Assembly: GCA_902784435.1 (NCBI GenBank) | Contig: CACZUR010000006.1 | Location: 1-64,000 of the forward strand | Length of the DNA: 64,000 nt | Reading direction: 5' to 3' | Origin: an uncultured Bacteroidia bacterium | GTDB lineage: Bacteria; Bacteroidota; Bacteroidia; Bacteroidales; UBA932 | In this document: one piece after another, positions 29,201 to 35,367 of the stretch | Position numbering within the stretch: the stretch's first letter is position 1 | How the letters are laid out: the number at the start of each line of letters is the position of its first letter | Position numbers and translations under genes: made by a program | Notes under the pieces: generated by a model | What the model was told of the DNA's origin: nothing | Databases searched by the model: none | What the model saw: the letters and a program-made list of their open reading frames with translations, nothing else

Positions 29201-29405
29201 CAAATGGGCGGCTTACGGCCAGGCCATCACCGGTCCCTGGAAGGTCCGTCAGGGCTCTTCCTGGGATGTGAACCGCGGCGGTGTCTTCACGGAGAAGGGT
29301 ACGGCCTTCGAGGCCGTTGCCGGCGGCGACAACATCTCCGTGGCGGGTGAAACCTCCTTCGATGTTATCTACGACGCTGTGGCAGAGACCATCACCGTCC
29401 TGTAG
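26205..29405 (+). CDS. SusE/SusF-like surface glycan-binding lipoprotein with nine tandem modules
   Basis: 1066 residues, lipidated Cys21 (GLAVLGVASC). An N-terminal SusE-like domain runs to about residue 160. Nine related modules follow, starting near Trp170, 284, 396, 516, 610, 701, 793, 883 and 976. Each reads 'W(S/T)xIGxxNxWxxD', then 'WKxRxxxxWxxNxGG', 'GGxNI' and 'YxVxxDPxxxTITV'. The first three modules are ~113 residues, the last six ~92, separated by a Pro/Glu/Gly linker (about 500-511). SusE and SusF of B. thetaiotaomicron have fewer starch-binding modules and less than half this length. Surface binding of alpha-glucan is inferred from family and position between SusD and the GH13 amylase. 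Confidence 0.88.
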   Translation: MKKFLSYIVMAGLAVLGVASCAQKEMVMFEPADGTAPVLTSYTMDDDGVYAEYTPGIFQMGFNEKIAPVHSLALVKVGSQAVSKTLVSKATADKITVTRAELCKALMTYGYAENDVVDLSLVVRASMQDQAKDNGLNGYLDSQAAIDIAGYEIWLPTGDPYARYTEKSPWTLVGSFNGWGSDPDVEMLTNGSLHLAKGVTLAKGDEVKFRKDGGWDVNFGYAEGVESYVLGEEFDVAQNGANIVIAEDGVYDLILDADGAKAKIIQSVAQQEDPYAAYTEVSPWSVIGSFNSWAGDEEMVTNGTLHVCKDITLAAGDEFKVRKDAGWDVNFGYADGVETYELGTAFELKQDGANIRVLEDGAYDIILDPEAATMKIIKTQAVSIDPYAAYTEESAWSVIGSFNSWADDYPMVTNGTLHVAKKIALAADDEWKFRFEGGWTVNFGYADGVDTYELGVDFALAQDGANIKVLEDGEYDFILDPENATARIIKSIAVDGGEQPEPGPGPEPEPVAVTGWNIIGLNGDWDNDVLATQNGNIWTAYITANDATEFKWRKDGGWDENYGGVLESYGVPFAAEAGGANIALPTSGLYKVVLDTDALTITVYDDFTVWSIIGDINEWAGDIDMVEADGKWVAEDVVLKGGWKIRLNHSWDNNRGGVFETLGVPFAVTDGGDNIDCGEGKFTVVYDPAAETITVSEGTVWSLIGDFNEWGADVDMTEADGKWVVEGVDLSGGWKIRKNHDWAENRGGTFAAYGEPFAVENNGANINCGDGKFNVVYDPSAETITVTTAVFGWSVIGVNGDWTKDYDMVETMPGIWMSAPITFENEGWKIRYNHDWAVNRGSVDLTAEGTFAQASQDGGNVPLAGTFRVVYNANNETIGTLVWGVVGSINGWGGDVPMNLASDGKWYSVPVTLTADDEIKIRKNSAWEENFGGAFAEAEAAFAAEAGGSNIKPGEGTFQVIYDPAAATLTLSKLYWGLVGEFNGWGGTPDVFMLPLGDGKWAAYGQAITGPWKVRQGSSWDVNRGGVFTEKGTAFEAVAGGDNISVAGETSFDVIYDAVAETITVL

Positions 29406-29413
29406 TTTTTTCA

Positions 29414-29450
29414 GGCGGGCGCCCCTGACCGGACGCCCGTCTGCCAATTT
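29414..29450 (+). terminator. Hairpin between the SusE/F-like gene and the amylase gene, possible attenuator
   Basis: GGCGGGCG (29414-29421) pairs with CGCCCGTC (29434-29441) allowing one G-U, followed by CTGCCAATTTTT directly before the amylase ATG. In mid-operon this may cut expression of the two hydrolase genes relative to the binding proteins. Confidence 0.4.
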
Positions 29451-29452
29451 TT

Positions 29453-31720
29453 ATGGATATGAAACAGCTGAAATACATCCTTTTGGCCCTTGTGCTGCTC
29501 TGGAACTGCGAGGGCAAGAATCCCGGCGGCGATGCTTCCGTCTCCCTGGGCGTGAATCCTGTGGATCTGGCTTTCGGCAGTCAGGACCATGCCGTGAAAT
29601 ACGTGAACGTGGCTACGCAGGCTTCCTGGACGGCCACGGTCAGTGAGAGCTGGGTGCATCTGAAGAATGCCTCCGGGGCGGGCAACGGCGCCTTCTCCGT
29701 GTCCGTGGATGCCTTTGAAGGCGCTTCGGAGCGCAGCGCTGTCGTCACCGTGAAAGCGGCCGACCAGTCGGCCACCGTAAAGGTGCGGCAGGGCGCAGGC
29801 GATGCGCCCGTGGCCGGTGCGCTGGTTCCGCAGCCGGCGGCCTTCGACGGCACCAAGCGCTCCAATACCGCCTATCAGCTGCTCATCTACAGCTTTGCCG
29901 ACAGCGACGGCGACGGCGTGGGCGACTTCAAGGGTATCCAGAACAAGCTGGACTACCTGGACGCCCTGGGCATCACGGCCCTGTGGCTTTCCCCGGCCCA
30001 TCCTACCAGCTCCTATCACGCCTACGACGTGAACGATTACTATGCGCTGAATCCGCTGTATGCAGTAGGGGAGAAGACATCGGCCAAGGCCGAGCAGGAC
30101 TTCCAGGACCTGCTGGCGGCCGCCCATGCCAAGGGCATTGCCATCTATATGGACTATGTCCTGAATCACAGCGGCAAGGACAACCCCTGGTTCAAGGAAG
30201 CCGTTTCCAATCCTTCCAGCAAGTACCGGGACTACTATTTCATCTGCTCCAACCCTTCTTCCGAATACAAGAACTTCCCCATGCTCAAGGGCACCTCTTA
30301 CCAGTCGGGGGAATGGAAGAGAGTTACCAGCGGAGCGCCTGTCCTCACCATTACCAAGACAGAAGACCCGGTCAAGTCCGGCAGTGCCGAATGGAACATC
30401 TGGATGTGGAAGGAGGGCGGCAACGGTGCCATGGTTCAATTTGTAAATAACGGCGACGGTACCTATTATGCCGTGGTGGAAATGAATGGCAAATATGGCC
30501 TTCTGATCCGCCCGAAAGACAACTGGGATGCCAAATTCGGTGCCGGTCAGGCAGGTAACCCCGTGGAGGGTACTCCTTACCAGCTCACCACCGGGGGCGA
30601 CGACATGTGGTTCACCGGGAACGGCCGCTACAAGATCGAACTCACCAACGTATCCACCCAGACCCTGTATTATATGGGCTGCTTCAGCGACTGGATGCCG
30701 GACCTGAACTACGGCGACGTGTCCACCGCAGAGAACAACGCCTGCTTCCAGGATCTGGCGGCATCGGCCGACAAGTGGATCAACATGGGTGTGGACGGTC
30801 TGCGCCTGGATGCCGTGAAGCACATCTGCGGCGGCATCAACTCCTACAACAATACGTCCAACCAGACCCTGCTGGACAAGTGGTACAACCGCTGCAATGC
30901 CACTTACAAGGCTGCCGGCAAGTCCCTGGGCCAGACACCGGACATCTTCATGGTGGCCGAGGCCTGGGACGGGCACAACATCGAAAAAGGCTACTACAAG
31001 GGCATCAATTCCTGCTTTGAGTTTGACTACGGATACAAAGTGCGCGACATGCTGAACAACCAGAATGCCAGCGGCTTTGCATCGGCCGTGGCGGCCTATG
31101 TCACCGACCATACGGCCGTGCGCCCGGATGCCATCACTTCCTTCTTCCTGTCCAACCACGACCAGGACCGCTTCGGCTCCAACGTGAACAAGAATGCCGC
31201 CCGCATGAAGCAGGCCGGCGCCATCCTCCTGTCCGGCGGCGGCAAACCCTTCATCTACCAGGGCGAGGAACTGGGCTATTACGGAAAGAAGGACGGCGGT
31301 GACGAGTATGTACGTACGCCCATTCTCTGGGACAAGGCCGGTCAGCAGTGCGCCAAGAAGGGCGTGAACAACAAGGTGGACAACGCCATGCTCAAGGCCG
31401 AAATCTCCGTGGAGGCCCAGTCCGGTACGGAAGACTCCATGCTGGAGGTATACCGTACCTGGAGCCGCCTGCGCAACACCTATCCGGCCCTGGCTACCGG
31501 CACCATGAGCGTCGCGCCTGTTTCCGGCAGCACCATCGCCGCCTGGTACATGACCGCCGGTTCCCAGAAACTGCTGGTGATCCACAATGTCGCATCGGCC
31601 CAGAAGAAGGTCACGGTTTCCGACTCCATGGCCCAGCCCGTGGCCGTGCTGGGCACCGCCGCCGCTGCCGGAACGGAGCTCACCCTGGGCGGCAACTCCT
31701 CCGTGGTGTTTGCGCTGTAA
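29453..31720 (+). CDS. SusG-like alpha-amylase lipoprotein (BACON + GH13 with inserted module)
   Basis: 755 residues. Lipoprotein signal with Cys19 ('LALVLLWNC'), or Cys17 if the ATG two codons later (29459) is used. BACON domain at about 30-115, GH13 catalytic barrel from about 138. Catalytic residues: nucleophile Asp453 ('DGLRLDAVKH'), acid/base Glu503 ('FMVAEAWDG'), Asp570 ('FFLSNHDQDRFG'). A block of about 120 residues (about 285-405, 'GNGAMVQFVNNGDGTYYAVV') interrupts the barrel where SusG carries its CBM58 insert. It cuts starch or maltodextrin at the cell surface. Confidence 0.9.
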   Translation: MDMKQLKYILLALVLLWNCEGKNPGGDASVSLGVNPVDLAFGSQDHAVKYVNVATQASWTATVSESWVHLKNASGAGNGAFSVSVDAFEGASERSAVVTVKAADQSATVKVRQGAGDAPVAGALVPQPAAFDGTKRSNTAYQLLIYSFADSDGDGVGDFKGIQNKLDYLDALGITALWLSPAHPTSSYHAYDVNDYYALNPLYAVGEKTSAKAEQDFQDLLAAAHAKGIAIYMDYVLNHSGKDNPWFKEAVSNPSSKYRDYYFICSNPSSEYKNFPMLKGTSYQSGEWKRVTSGAPVLTITKTEDPVKSGSAEWNIWMWKEGGNGAMVQFVNNGDGTYYAVVEMNGKYGLLIRPKDNWDAKFGAGQAGNPVEGTPYQLTTGGDDMWFTGNGRYKIELTNVSTQTLYYMGCFSDWMPDLNYGDVSTAENNACFQDLAASADKWINMGVDGLRLDAVKHICGGINSYNNTSNQTLLDKWYNRCNATYKAAGKSLGQTPDIFMVAEAWDGHNIEKGYYKGINSCFEFDYGYKVRDMLNNQNASGFASAVAAYVTDHTAVRPDAITSFFLSNHDQDRFGSNVNKNAARMKQAGAILLSGGGKPFIYQGEELGYYGKKDGGDEYVRTPILWDKAGQQCAKKGVNNKVDNAMLKAEISVEAQSGTEDSMLEVYRTWSRLRNTYPALATGTMSVAPVSGSTIAAWYMTAGSQKLLVIHNVASAQKKVTVSDSMAQPVAVLGTAAAAGTELTLGGNSSVVFAL

Positions 31721-31768
31721 TAGCAAATGACGCCGATTAACCCGTGTTTGAAAGAACCTTAACTTTCG

Positions 31769-32953
31769 ATGATGAAAAAACTGATGTGTCTTGCCGCCAT
31801 TTTTGCGGTATTTGCCTGCGGGGGCGGCAGTAAGGAGGGACCTTCTTCGGGATCCGGTCCTTCTTCCGGCCCCGAAGGTCCTTCGACGGGCCCCGGGGAC
31901 GGTCCCACGGCCATCGCCACGCCCGCCTTTGCCAAGGGGGCCGATATCAGTTGGGCCTCAGAAATGGAGGCCGGTGGCCGCAAGTTCAAGAAGAAGGACG
32001 GAACTTCGGCCGATTTGCTCTCCGTTCTGGCGGATTGCGGCGTCAACGCCATCCGCTTGCGCGTCTGGGTAGACCCTTACAAAGGCTACAGCGGCAAGGC
32101 CGATGTCGTGGCCATGGCGCGGCGTGTCACGGCCGCCGGCCTGGCGCTCATGATCGACTTCCATTACTCCGACTTCTTCGCAGACCCTTCCCGGCAGCAG
32201 ATTCCTGCGGCCTGGGCGGCCGATAAGGCCGATATCGGCAAGATGGTGCAGCATGTCTCCGACCACACCACGGAGGTGCTGCAGGCCCTGAAAGAGGCCG
32301 GCGTGACGGTGCACTGGATCCAGATCGGCAACGAGACGCGGGGCGGCATGCTCTTCGGCTGCGGAGACCTGGCGTATGCCAACAAGGGCAGCGAGTTCAA
32401 CAACTACGTGAAACTCTCCAATGCCGGCTACGATGCCGCCAAGGCCGTGTATCCCGGGGCCCTGGTGATGCCGCATATCAACAACGCCTTCGTCGACAGC
32501 AACAATACCTGGTGGTTCACCAACTTCAAGAACCAGGGCGGCAAGTTCGATGCCCTGGCCCTGTCGCACTATCCGCAGGAAGCCTGGGCGGGCAATACGC
32601 ACCTTACGGCAGACGATGCCAACAGCCGGGCCATCGCCTTCCTGAAAAAGGCCGTGAGCCAGTTCAAGGTGCCGGTCATCGTCTCTGAAGTGGGCGTCAA
32701 AACCCCGGCAGGGGAGGCCGAGGCCAAGCGTGTGCTGCAGTCCTTCCTCACGGAAGCGCGCAAAATCACCGGCGTGACGGGCGTGTTCTACTGGGAACCG
32801 GAGGTGGACGGCCAGTGGAAGCCTGCCGTCTACGGTGACGCCGCCGCCATCAAGAAGTACACCGACAAGTCCGAAACCTGGAACGCCTACTCCATGGGCG
32901 CCTTTACCACCACCGGCGCTCCCACCTCCGTCATGGACGTCTTTGCCGATTAA
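31769..32953 (+). CDS. GH53 endo-beta-1,4-galactanase lipoprotein
   Basis: 394 residues. Lipobox Cys17 ('AAIFAVFAC'), then a Gly/Ser/Pro/Glu linker (about 18-50) and the GH53 barrel: 'KGADISWASEMEAGG', 'AIRLRVWVDPYKGYSG', 'MIDFHYSDFFADP', acid/base Glu189 ('IQIGNETRGGM') and nucleophile Glu307 ('VIVSEVGV'). It hydrolyses beta-1,4-galactan, for instance pectic galactan side chains, at the surface. Last gene of the operon, 48 bases after the amylase. Beta-galactan activity beside an alpha-amylase is unexpected. Confidence 0.92.
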   Translation: MMKKLMCLAAIFAVFACGGGSKEGPSSGSGPSSGPEGPSTGPGDGPTAIATPAFAKGADISWASEMEAGGRKFKKKDGTSADLLSVLADCGVNAIRLRVWVDPYKGYSGKADVVAMARRVTAAGLALMIDFHYSDFFADPSRQQIPAAWAADKADIGKMVQHVSDHTTEVLQALKEAGVTVHWIQIGNETRGGMLFGCGDLAYANKGSEFNNYVKLSNAGYDAAKAVYPGALVMPHINNAFVDSNNTWWFTNFKNQGGKFDALALSHYPQEAWAGNTHLTADDANSRAIAFLKKAVSQFKVPVIVSEVGVKTPAGEAEAKRVLQSFLTEARKITGVTGVFYWEPEVDGQWKPAVYGDAAAIKKYTDKSETWNAYSMGAFTTTGAPTSVMDVFAD

Positions 32954-33105
32954 TGGCCAGGGGCGGTGCTGACTGCCGGAGACTAATGGCCAGGGGCGGT
33001 GCTGACTGCCGGAGACTAATGGCCAGGGGCGGTGCTGGGTGAAGACTGCCCTGGCCGGATGTGGCGGAGGGTGAGTACTGCCCTGGCCGGTGTTGATGCT
33101 GGGTG
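32951..33105 (+). repeat. 33-bp tandem repeat starting at the GH53 stop codon
   Basis: A 33-bp unit beginning TAATGGCCAGGGGCGGTGCT stands at 32951-32983 and, identical, at 32984-33016. A third copy (from 33017) diverges after ~23 bases. The first unit contains the GH53 stop codon. Downstream, ACTGCCCTGGCC occurs twice in the opposite sense (about 33039 and 33076), so forward and reverse arms can pair, possibly as a termination or 3'-end-protecting structure. First part of the 1.4-kb gene-poor stretch 32954-34385. Confidence 0.85.
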
Positions 33106-33194
33106 AAGGCGGTGATAATTAATTACTTATCGTCGTTTGACTGGCTTTCAATCTGAAACTAAAATATTTTATTTTCTTATAATCGACCTAAAAA

Positions 33195-33225
33195 TTTGTT
33201 TTGCAAATAAAAGATTGTAACTTTG
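33195..33225 (+). promoter_or_regulatory. Orphan promoter without a downstream gene
   Basis: TTTG (33195-33198), 19 bases, TAACTTTG (33218-33225): as good a -33/-7 match as those of the tRNAs. No convincing protein gene follows, so it probably drives a small RNA. Confidence 0.65.
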
Positions 33226-33228
33226 CAT

Positions 33229-33310
33229 TGGACTTCGGTCCATTTGTTAAGTTCGTTTTATATACCGGAAACGCGTCCTTGGGGAGGGGCGCGTTTCTCA
33301 TTTATACATG
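33229..33310 (+). ncRNA. Candidate small RNA with UUCG hairpin and GC stem
   Basis: Just after the orphan -7 box comes GGAC(TTCG)GTCC (33230-33241), an ultra-stable UUCG tetraloop. About 26 bases later an 11-bp stem follows (33268-33278 with 33287-33297, including one G-U), then TCATTTATAC. An RNA of roughly 70-80 nt, stabilised at both ends, is the simplest reading; an open frame of 90 codons across it shows no coding character. The class is unknown to me. The 3' end is a guess. Confidence 0.45.
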
Positions 33311-33508
33311 GCGTTAGCCTCCTCATACGGGCTTTGTGGTGCTTTGTGGTGCTCAATGCAAGCCCTTTTGTGTGGGACATCGTGGTGCTCAATGCAAGAG
33401 TCTTCTCTTTGTGCCAGGCGCGGAAGGGGCCGACTCATGCTAGATTGCTTTGTATGGCAGCACTAAACTTTTTGTTGTGGCTTGTAATTAACTGATATTC
33501 AGCATATT

Positions 33509-33549
33509 ACTGATTTTTATCGGAGCAAATAGCGCCGATAAAAATCAGT
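33509..33549. repeat. Palindromic intergenic element, copy 1
   Basis: A perfect 15-bp inverted repeat (33509-33523 with 33535-33549) around the loop AGCAAATAGCG. Its central 35 bases (33512-33546) recur identically at 49509-49543. A smaller palindrome (CTGATATTCAG) lies about 10 bases before it. The U-rich arm comes first in either direction, which is the wrong order for a rho-independent terminator. Confidence 0.8.
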
Positions 33550-33638
33550 GACTCGTTGATTTTCAAGCACTTATTGATCATGGACAAAATGTCTCCCTGT
33601 GCTTTGTTGGCGCTATGCTTCGTCGGACTTGCTGGGCT

Positions 33639-33960
33639 AATGGGGAAGGTCAACGGGGCGAATGGGGAAGGTCACGGCAGTATTTGGGAAAGGTCTCTTT
33701 TTAGTAGGGGGACCTTCCCCACTAACTATGCGTCGCAGATGCCTCTGTAGCCTTTTTCGTGGGGAAGGTCCCGTCACAAAAATGACACCTTCCCCGTTTG
33801 TTCAGGGGACCTTCCCCATCTGACTGGCACCTTCCCCGTTTGTTTAGGGGACCTTCCCCATCTGACTGGCACTTTCCCCGTTTGTTCAGGGGACCTTCCC
33901 CATCTGACTGACATCTTCCCCATCTGACTGGTGCCTTCCCGTTCTCTCTGGCACCTTGCG
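33639..33960. repeat. GGGGAAGGTC repeat cluster with three 42-bp tandem units
   Basis: GGGGAAGGTC and variants stand on the plus strand at about 33641-33720. From 33705 on the motif appears reversed (GACCTTCCCC) many times. Three 42-bp units begin at 33786, 33828 and 33870 (CACCTTCCCCGTTTGTTCAG and so on), followed by decayed partial units to about 33960. The units are multiples of three and leave minus-strand frames open (14-residue repeats 'QSDGEGPLNKRG'), but nothing else supports translation. Between 33310 and 33508 I see only short repeats such as GTGGTGCTCAATGCAAG (twice). Confidence 0.85.
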
Positions 33961-34124
33961 GTGCACATGCGTTGCTTATGCGGTGCACATGCGAATAGAA
34001 TGGCATCAAGTCGGGGATTGCCGTTTTTCTTAACTGGCTAGTAATGAATTGTTTATGTGTTATGCTCCCGGCCAAAACGTCCGGAGTAAAACGTATAAGT
34101 TCCTGATTTTTAATTGTTTATCGA

Positions 34125-34385
34125 AAACGCTGTTCTGCAGCTCCAGCAGGGGCCCATCCATCAGGGCCACTGCTGTATAGCCACACTGCAGCAGAACACC
34201 ACCGGGGGCGCCGCCGGGACACTACCGCACTGGATACGACAGCTGAGCGGCGAGGGAAACGGCCGCTGGGCCACCACGGCAACGGGGCCGCCACTGCAGC
34301 AGAACACCAACGGGGCACCACCGGGGGGGGGGCACCGCCGGATCGCCGCCGGATTGCCGCCGGGGCGCCGCCCCCCGCCGAAACC
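34125..34385. repeat. GC-rich repeat spacer next to the LytTR gene
   Basis: ACTGCAGCAGAACACCA plus a GGGG-containing tail occurs at about 34185 and 34293. A related inverted form (CTGTTCTGCAGCTCCAGCAG) starts the region, and runs of CCGCCGG close it, abutting the LytTR stop. Frames through it are long on several strands only because stop codons are rare at this GC content. I see no gene. Confidence 0.7.
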
Positions 34386-35195
34386 CTACAGCAGGGCGGT
34401 GACGGACTCGTAGTAGCGTTTGGAGACGGGGATGGGTTTGGCGCCGTCGTGGTCCAGTTTGGCCACGAAGTAGCCGTTGGCATCCTTTTTCAGGAGGTCT
34501 ACCCGGGCGGGGTTCAGGAAGTAGGAACGATGGCAGCGGACCAGGCCGTGGCGCTGGAGCATTTCCTCCAGGGAACGCATGGAACTGCGCAGGGTGAAGT
34601 CCCGTACGCGACCGTTGTCCAGGTGCACCACATGCACGTAATTGTCTTCCGCCTCCACATACAGGACACTTTCGGACGAAACCACCAGTTTGATCCGTTT
34701 TTGCTCGTCCTGGAAGCGGATGAGCGTTTTTTCGTCCACCACCGGCCGGGCATTCTTGTTCAGGACATACAGCTGCACGGCCATGGAAAGGATGGAGAGC
34801 GGATAAACCAGGATGCCGCCCATGTACAGCAGGCACAGGGACATGACCGTGAAGTAGGGCTTTTCCCCGGCCCAGCCGATACCCATGGGAATGGACATGA
34901 ACAGGCCGCAGGCCACGGCTTCTCCCAGGCACCAGAGAATGTACAGCGCCCAGTTGAGGTCGATGATATGCCGAAGGATAAAGAGCAGCATCCGGGACAG
35001 CACCATGACGCCCAGTACGATGAGCGTGCAGATAATCAGGTTCAGGGTGTATCCGCTGCCTTTCAGCGGCTCCAGGAAGGTGGCCAGATTATAGGGTTCG
35101 TAAATGAGTACGAAGAGGAAAAAGAACAGGGGCACCGTGACAATGAACATGGTGTTCACCGGCATGCGGTAAAAGGTTCTGGAGATGGTTTTCAT
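34386..35195 (-). CDS. Membrane-anchored LytTR transcriptional regulator
   Basis: 269 residues. Four hydrophobic segments in residues 1-150 ('MFIVTVPLFFFLFVLIY', 'LIICTLIVLGVMVLS', 'GEAVACGLFMSIPMG', 'VMSLCLLYMGGILVYP') are followed by a LytTR DNA-binding domain (about 165-265: 'IKLVVSSESVLYVEAEDNYV', 'LVRCHRSYFLNPARV', 'ISKRYYESV'-like 'VSKRYYESVTALL'). There is no receiver domain, so it would bind DNA from the membrane, perhaps sensing a membrane signal directly. Divergent from the GT8 gene, with direct repeats between them that could be its own operator. Confidence 0.88.
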   Translation of the reverse strand: MKTISRTFYRMPVNTMFIVTVPLFFFLFVLIYEPYNLATFLEPLKGSGYTLNLIICTLIVLGVMVLSRMLLFILRHIIDLNWALYILWCLGEAVACGLFMSIPMGIGWAGEKPYFTVMSLCLLYMGGILVYPLSILSMAVQLYVLNKNARPVVDEKTLIRFQDEQKRIKLVVSSESVLYVEAEDNYVHVVHLDNGRVRDFTLRSSMRSLEEMLQRHGLVRCHRSYFLNPARVDLLKKDANGYFVAKLDHDGAKPIPVSKRYYESVTALL

Positions 35196-35214
35196 AATCC
35201 CAATGTTGATGGGA

Positions 35215-35298
35215 CAAAGTTACGAAAAAACTTTCATTCGTCCCAAAAACGGCATTTTCGTCCCAAAATAGGTGTTTTTGTCACATTCCGTTCGTCCC
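35215..35298. promoter_or_regulatory. LytTR promoter overlapped by TTCGTCCC direct repeats
   Basis: Minus-strand promoter: TTTG (35247-35244), 21 bases, TAACTTTG (35222-35215). TTCGTCCC occurs at 35237-35244 and 35257-35264 (20 bases apart, two helical turns) and again at 35291-35298. LytTR proteins bind paired direct repeats about two turns apart, so this is a candidate autoregulatory operator overlapping the -33 box. Confidence 0.6.
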
Positions 35299-35333
35299 TA
35301 TAACATTTATTTTTCTGCGTGGGAGAATCGGCC

Positions 35334-35341
35334 TAATTTTG
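35334..35341 (+). promoter_or_regulatory. -7 box of the GT8-acyltransferase operon
   Basis: TAATTTTG matches TAnnTTTG; the GT8 start is 26 nt downstream. Confidence 0.55.
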
Positions 35342-35367
35342 CAGCGTACCCAAACAAAAGAAAAGTG

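Noticed and set aside
33223-33495. 90-codon frame after the orphan promoter (MHWTSVHLLSS...)
   Set aside because: Its start overlaps the -7 box, it crosses two RNA hairpins, its composition is unlike neighbours (many Trp, Arg, Cys) and no motif is seen.
33509-33549. Rho-independent terminator
   Set aside because: The hairpin has T-rich 5' and A-rich 3' arms in both directions and no U run after the stem.
33639-33960. CRISPR array
   Set aside because: The tandem units abut without unique spacers, and no cas genes are near.
33722-34075. 117-codon minus-strand frame with 14-residue repeats
   Set aside because: It is open because the 42-bp units are a multiple of three and lack stops; a second frame is equally open, and no signal or domain supports it.
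34114-34485. Overlapping frames of 99-121 codons beside the LytTR gene
   Set aside because: They are caused by GC-rich repeats and the LytTR antisense strand; low complexity Pro/Ala/Arg composition.
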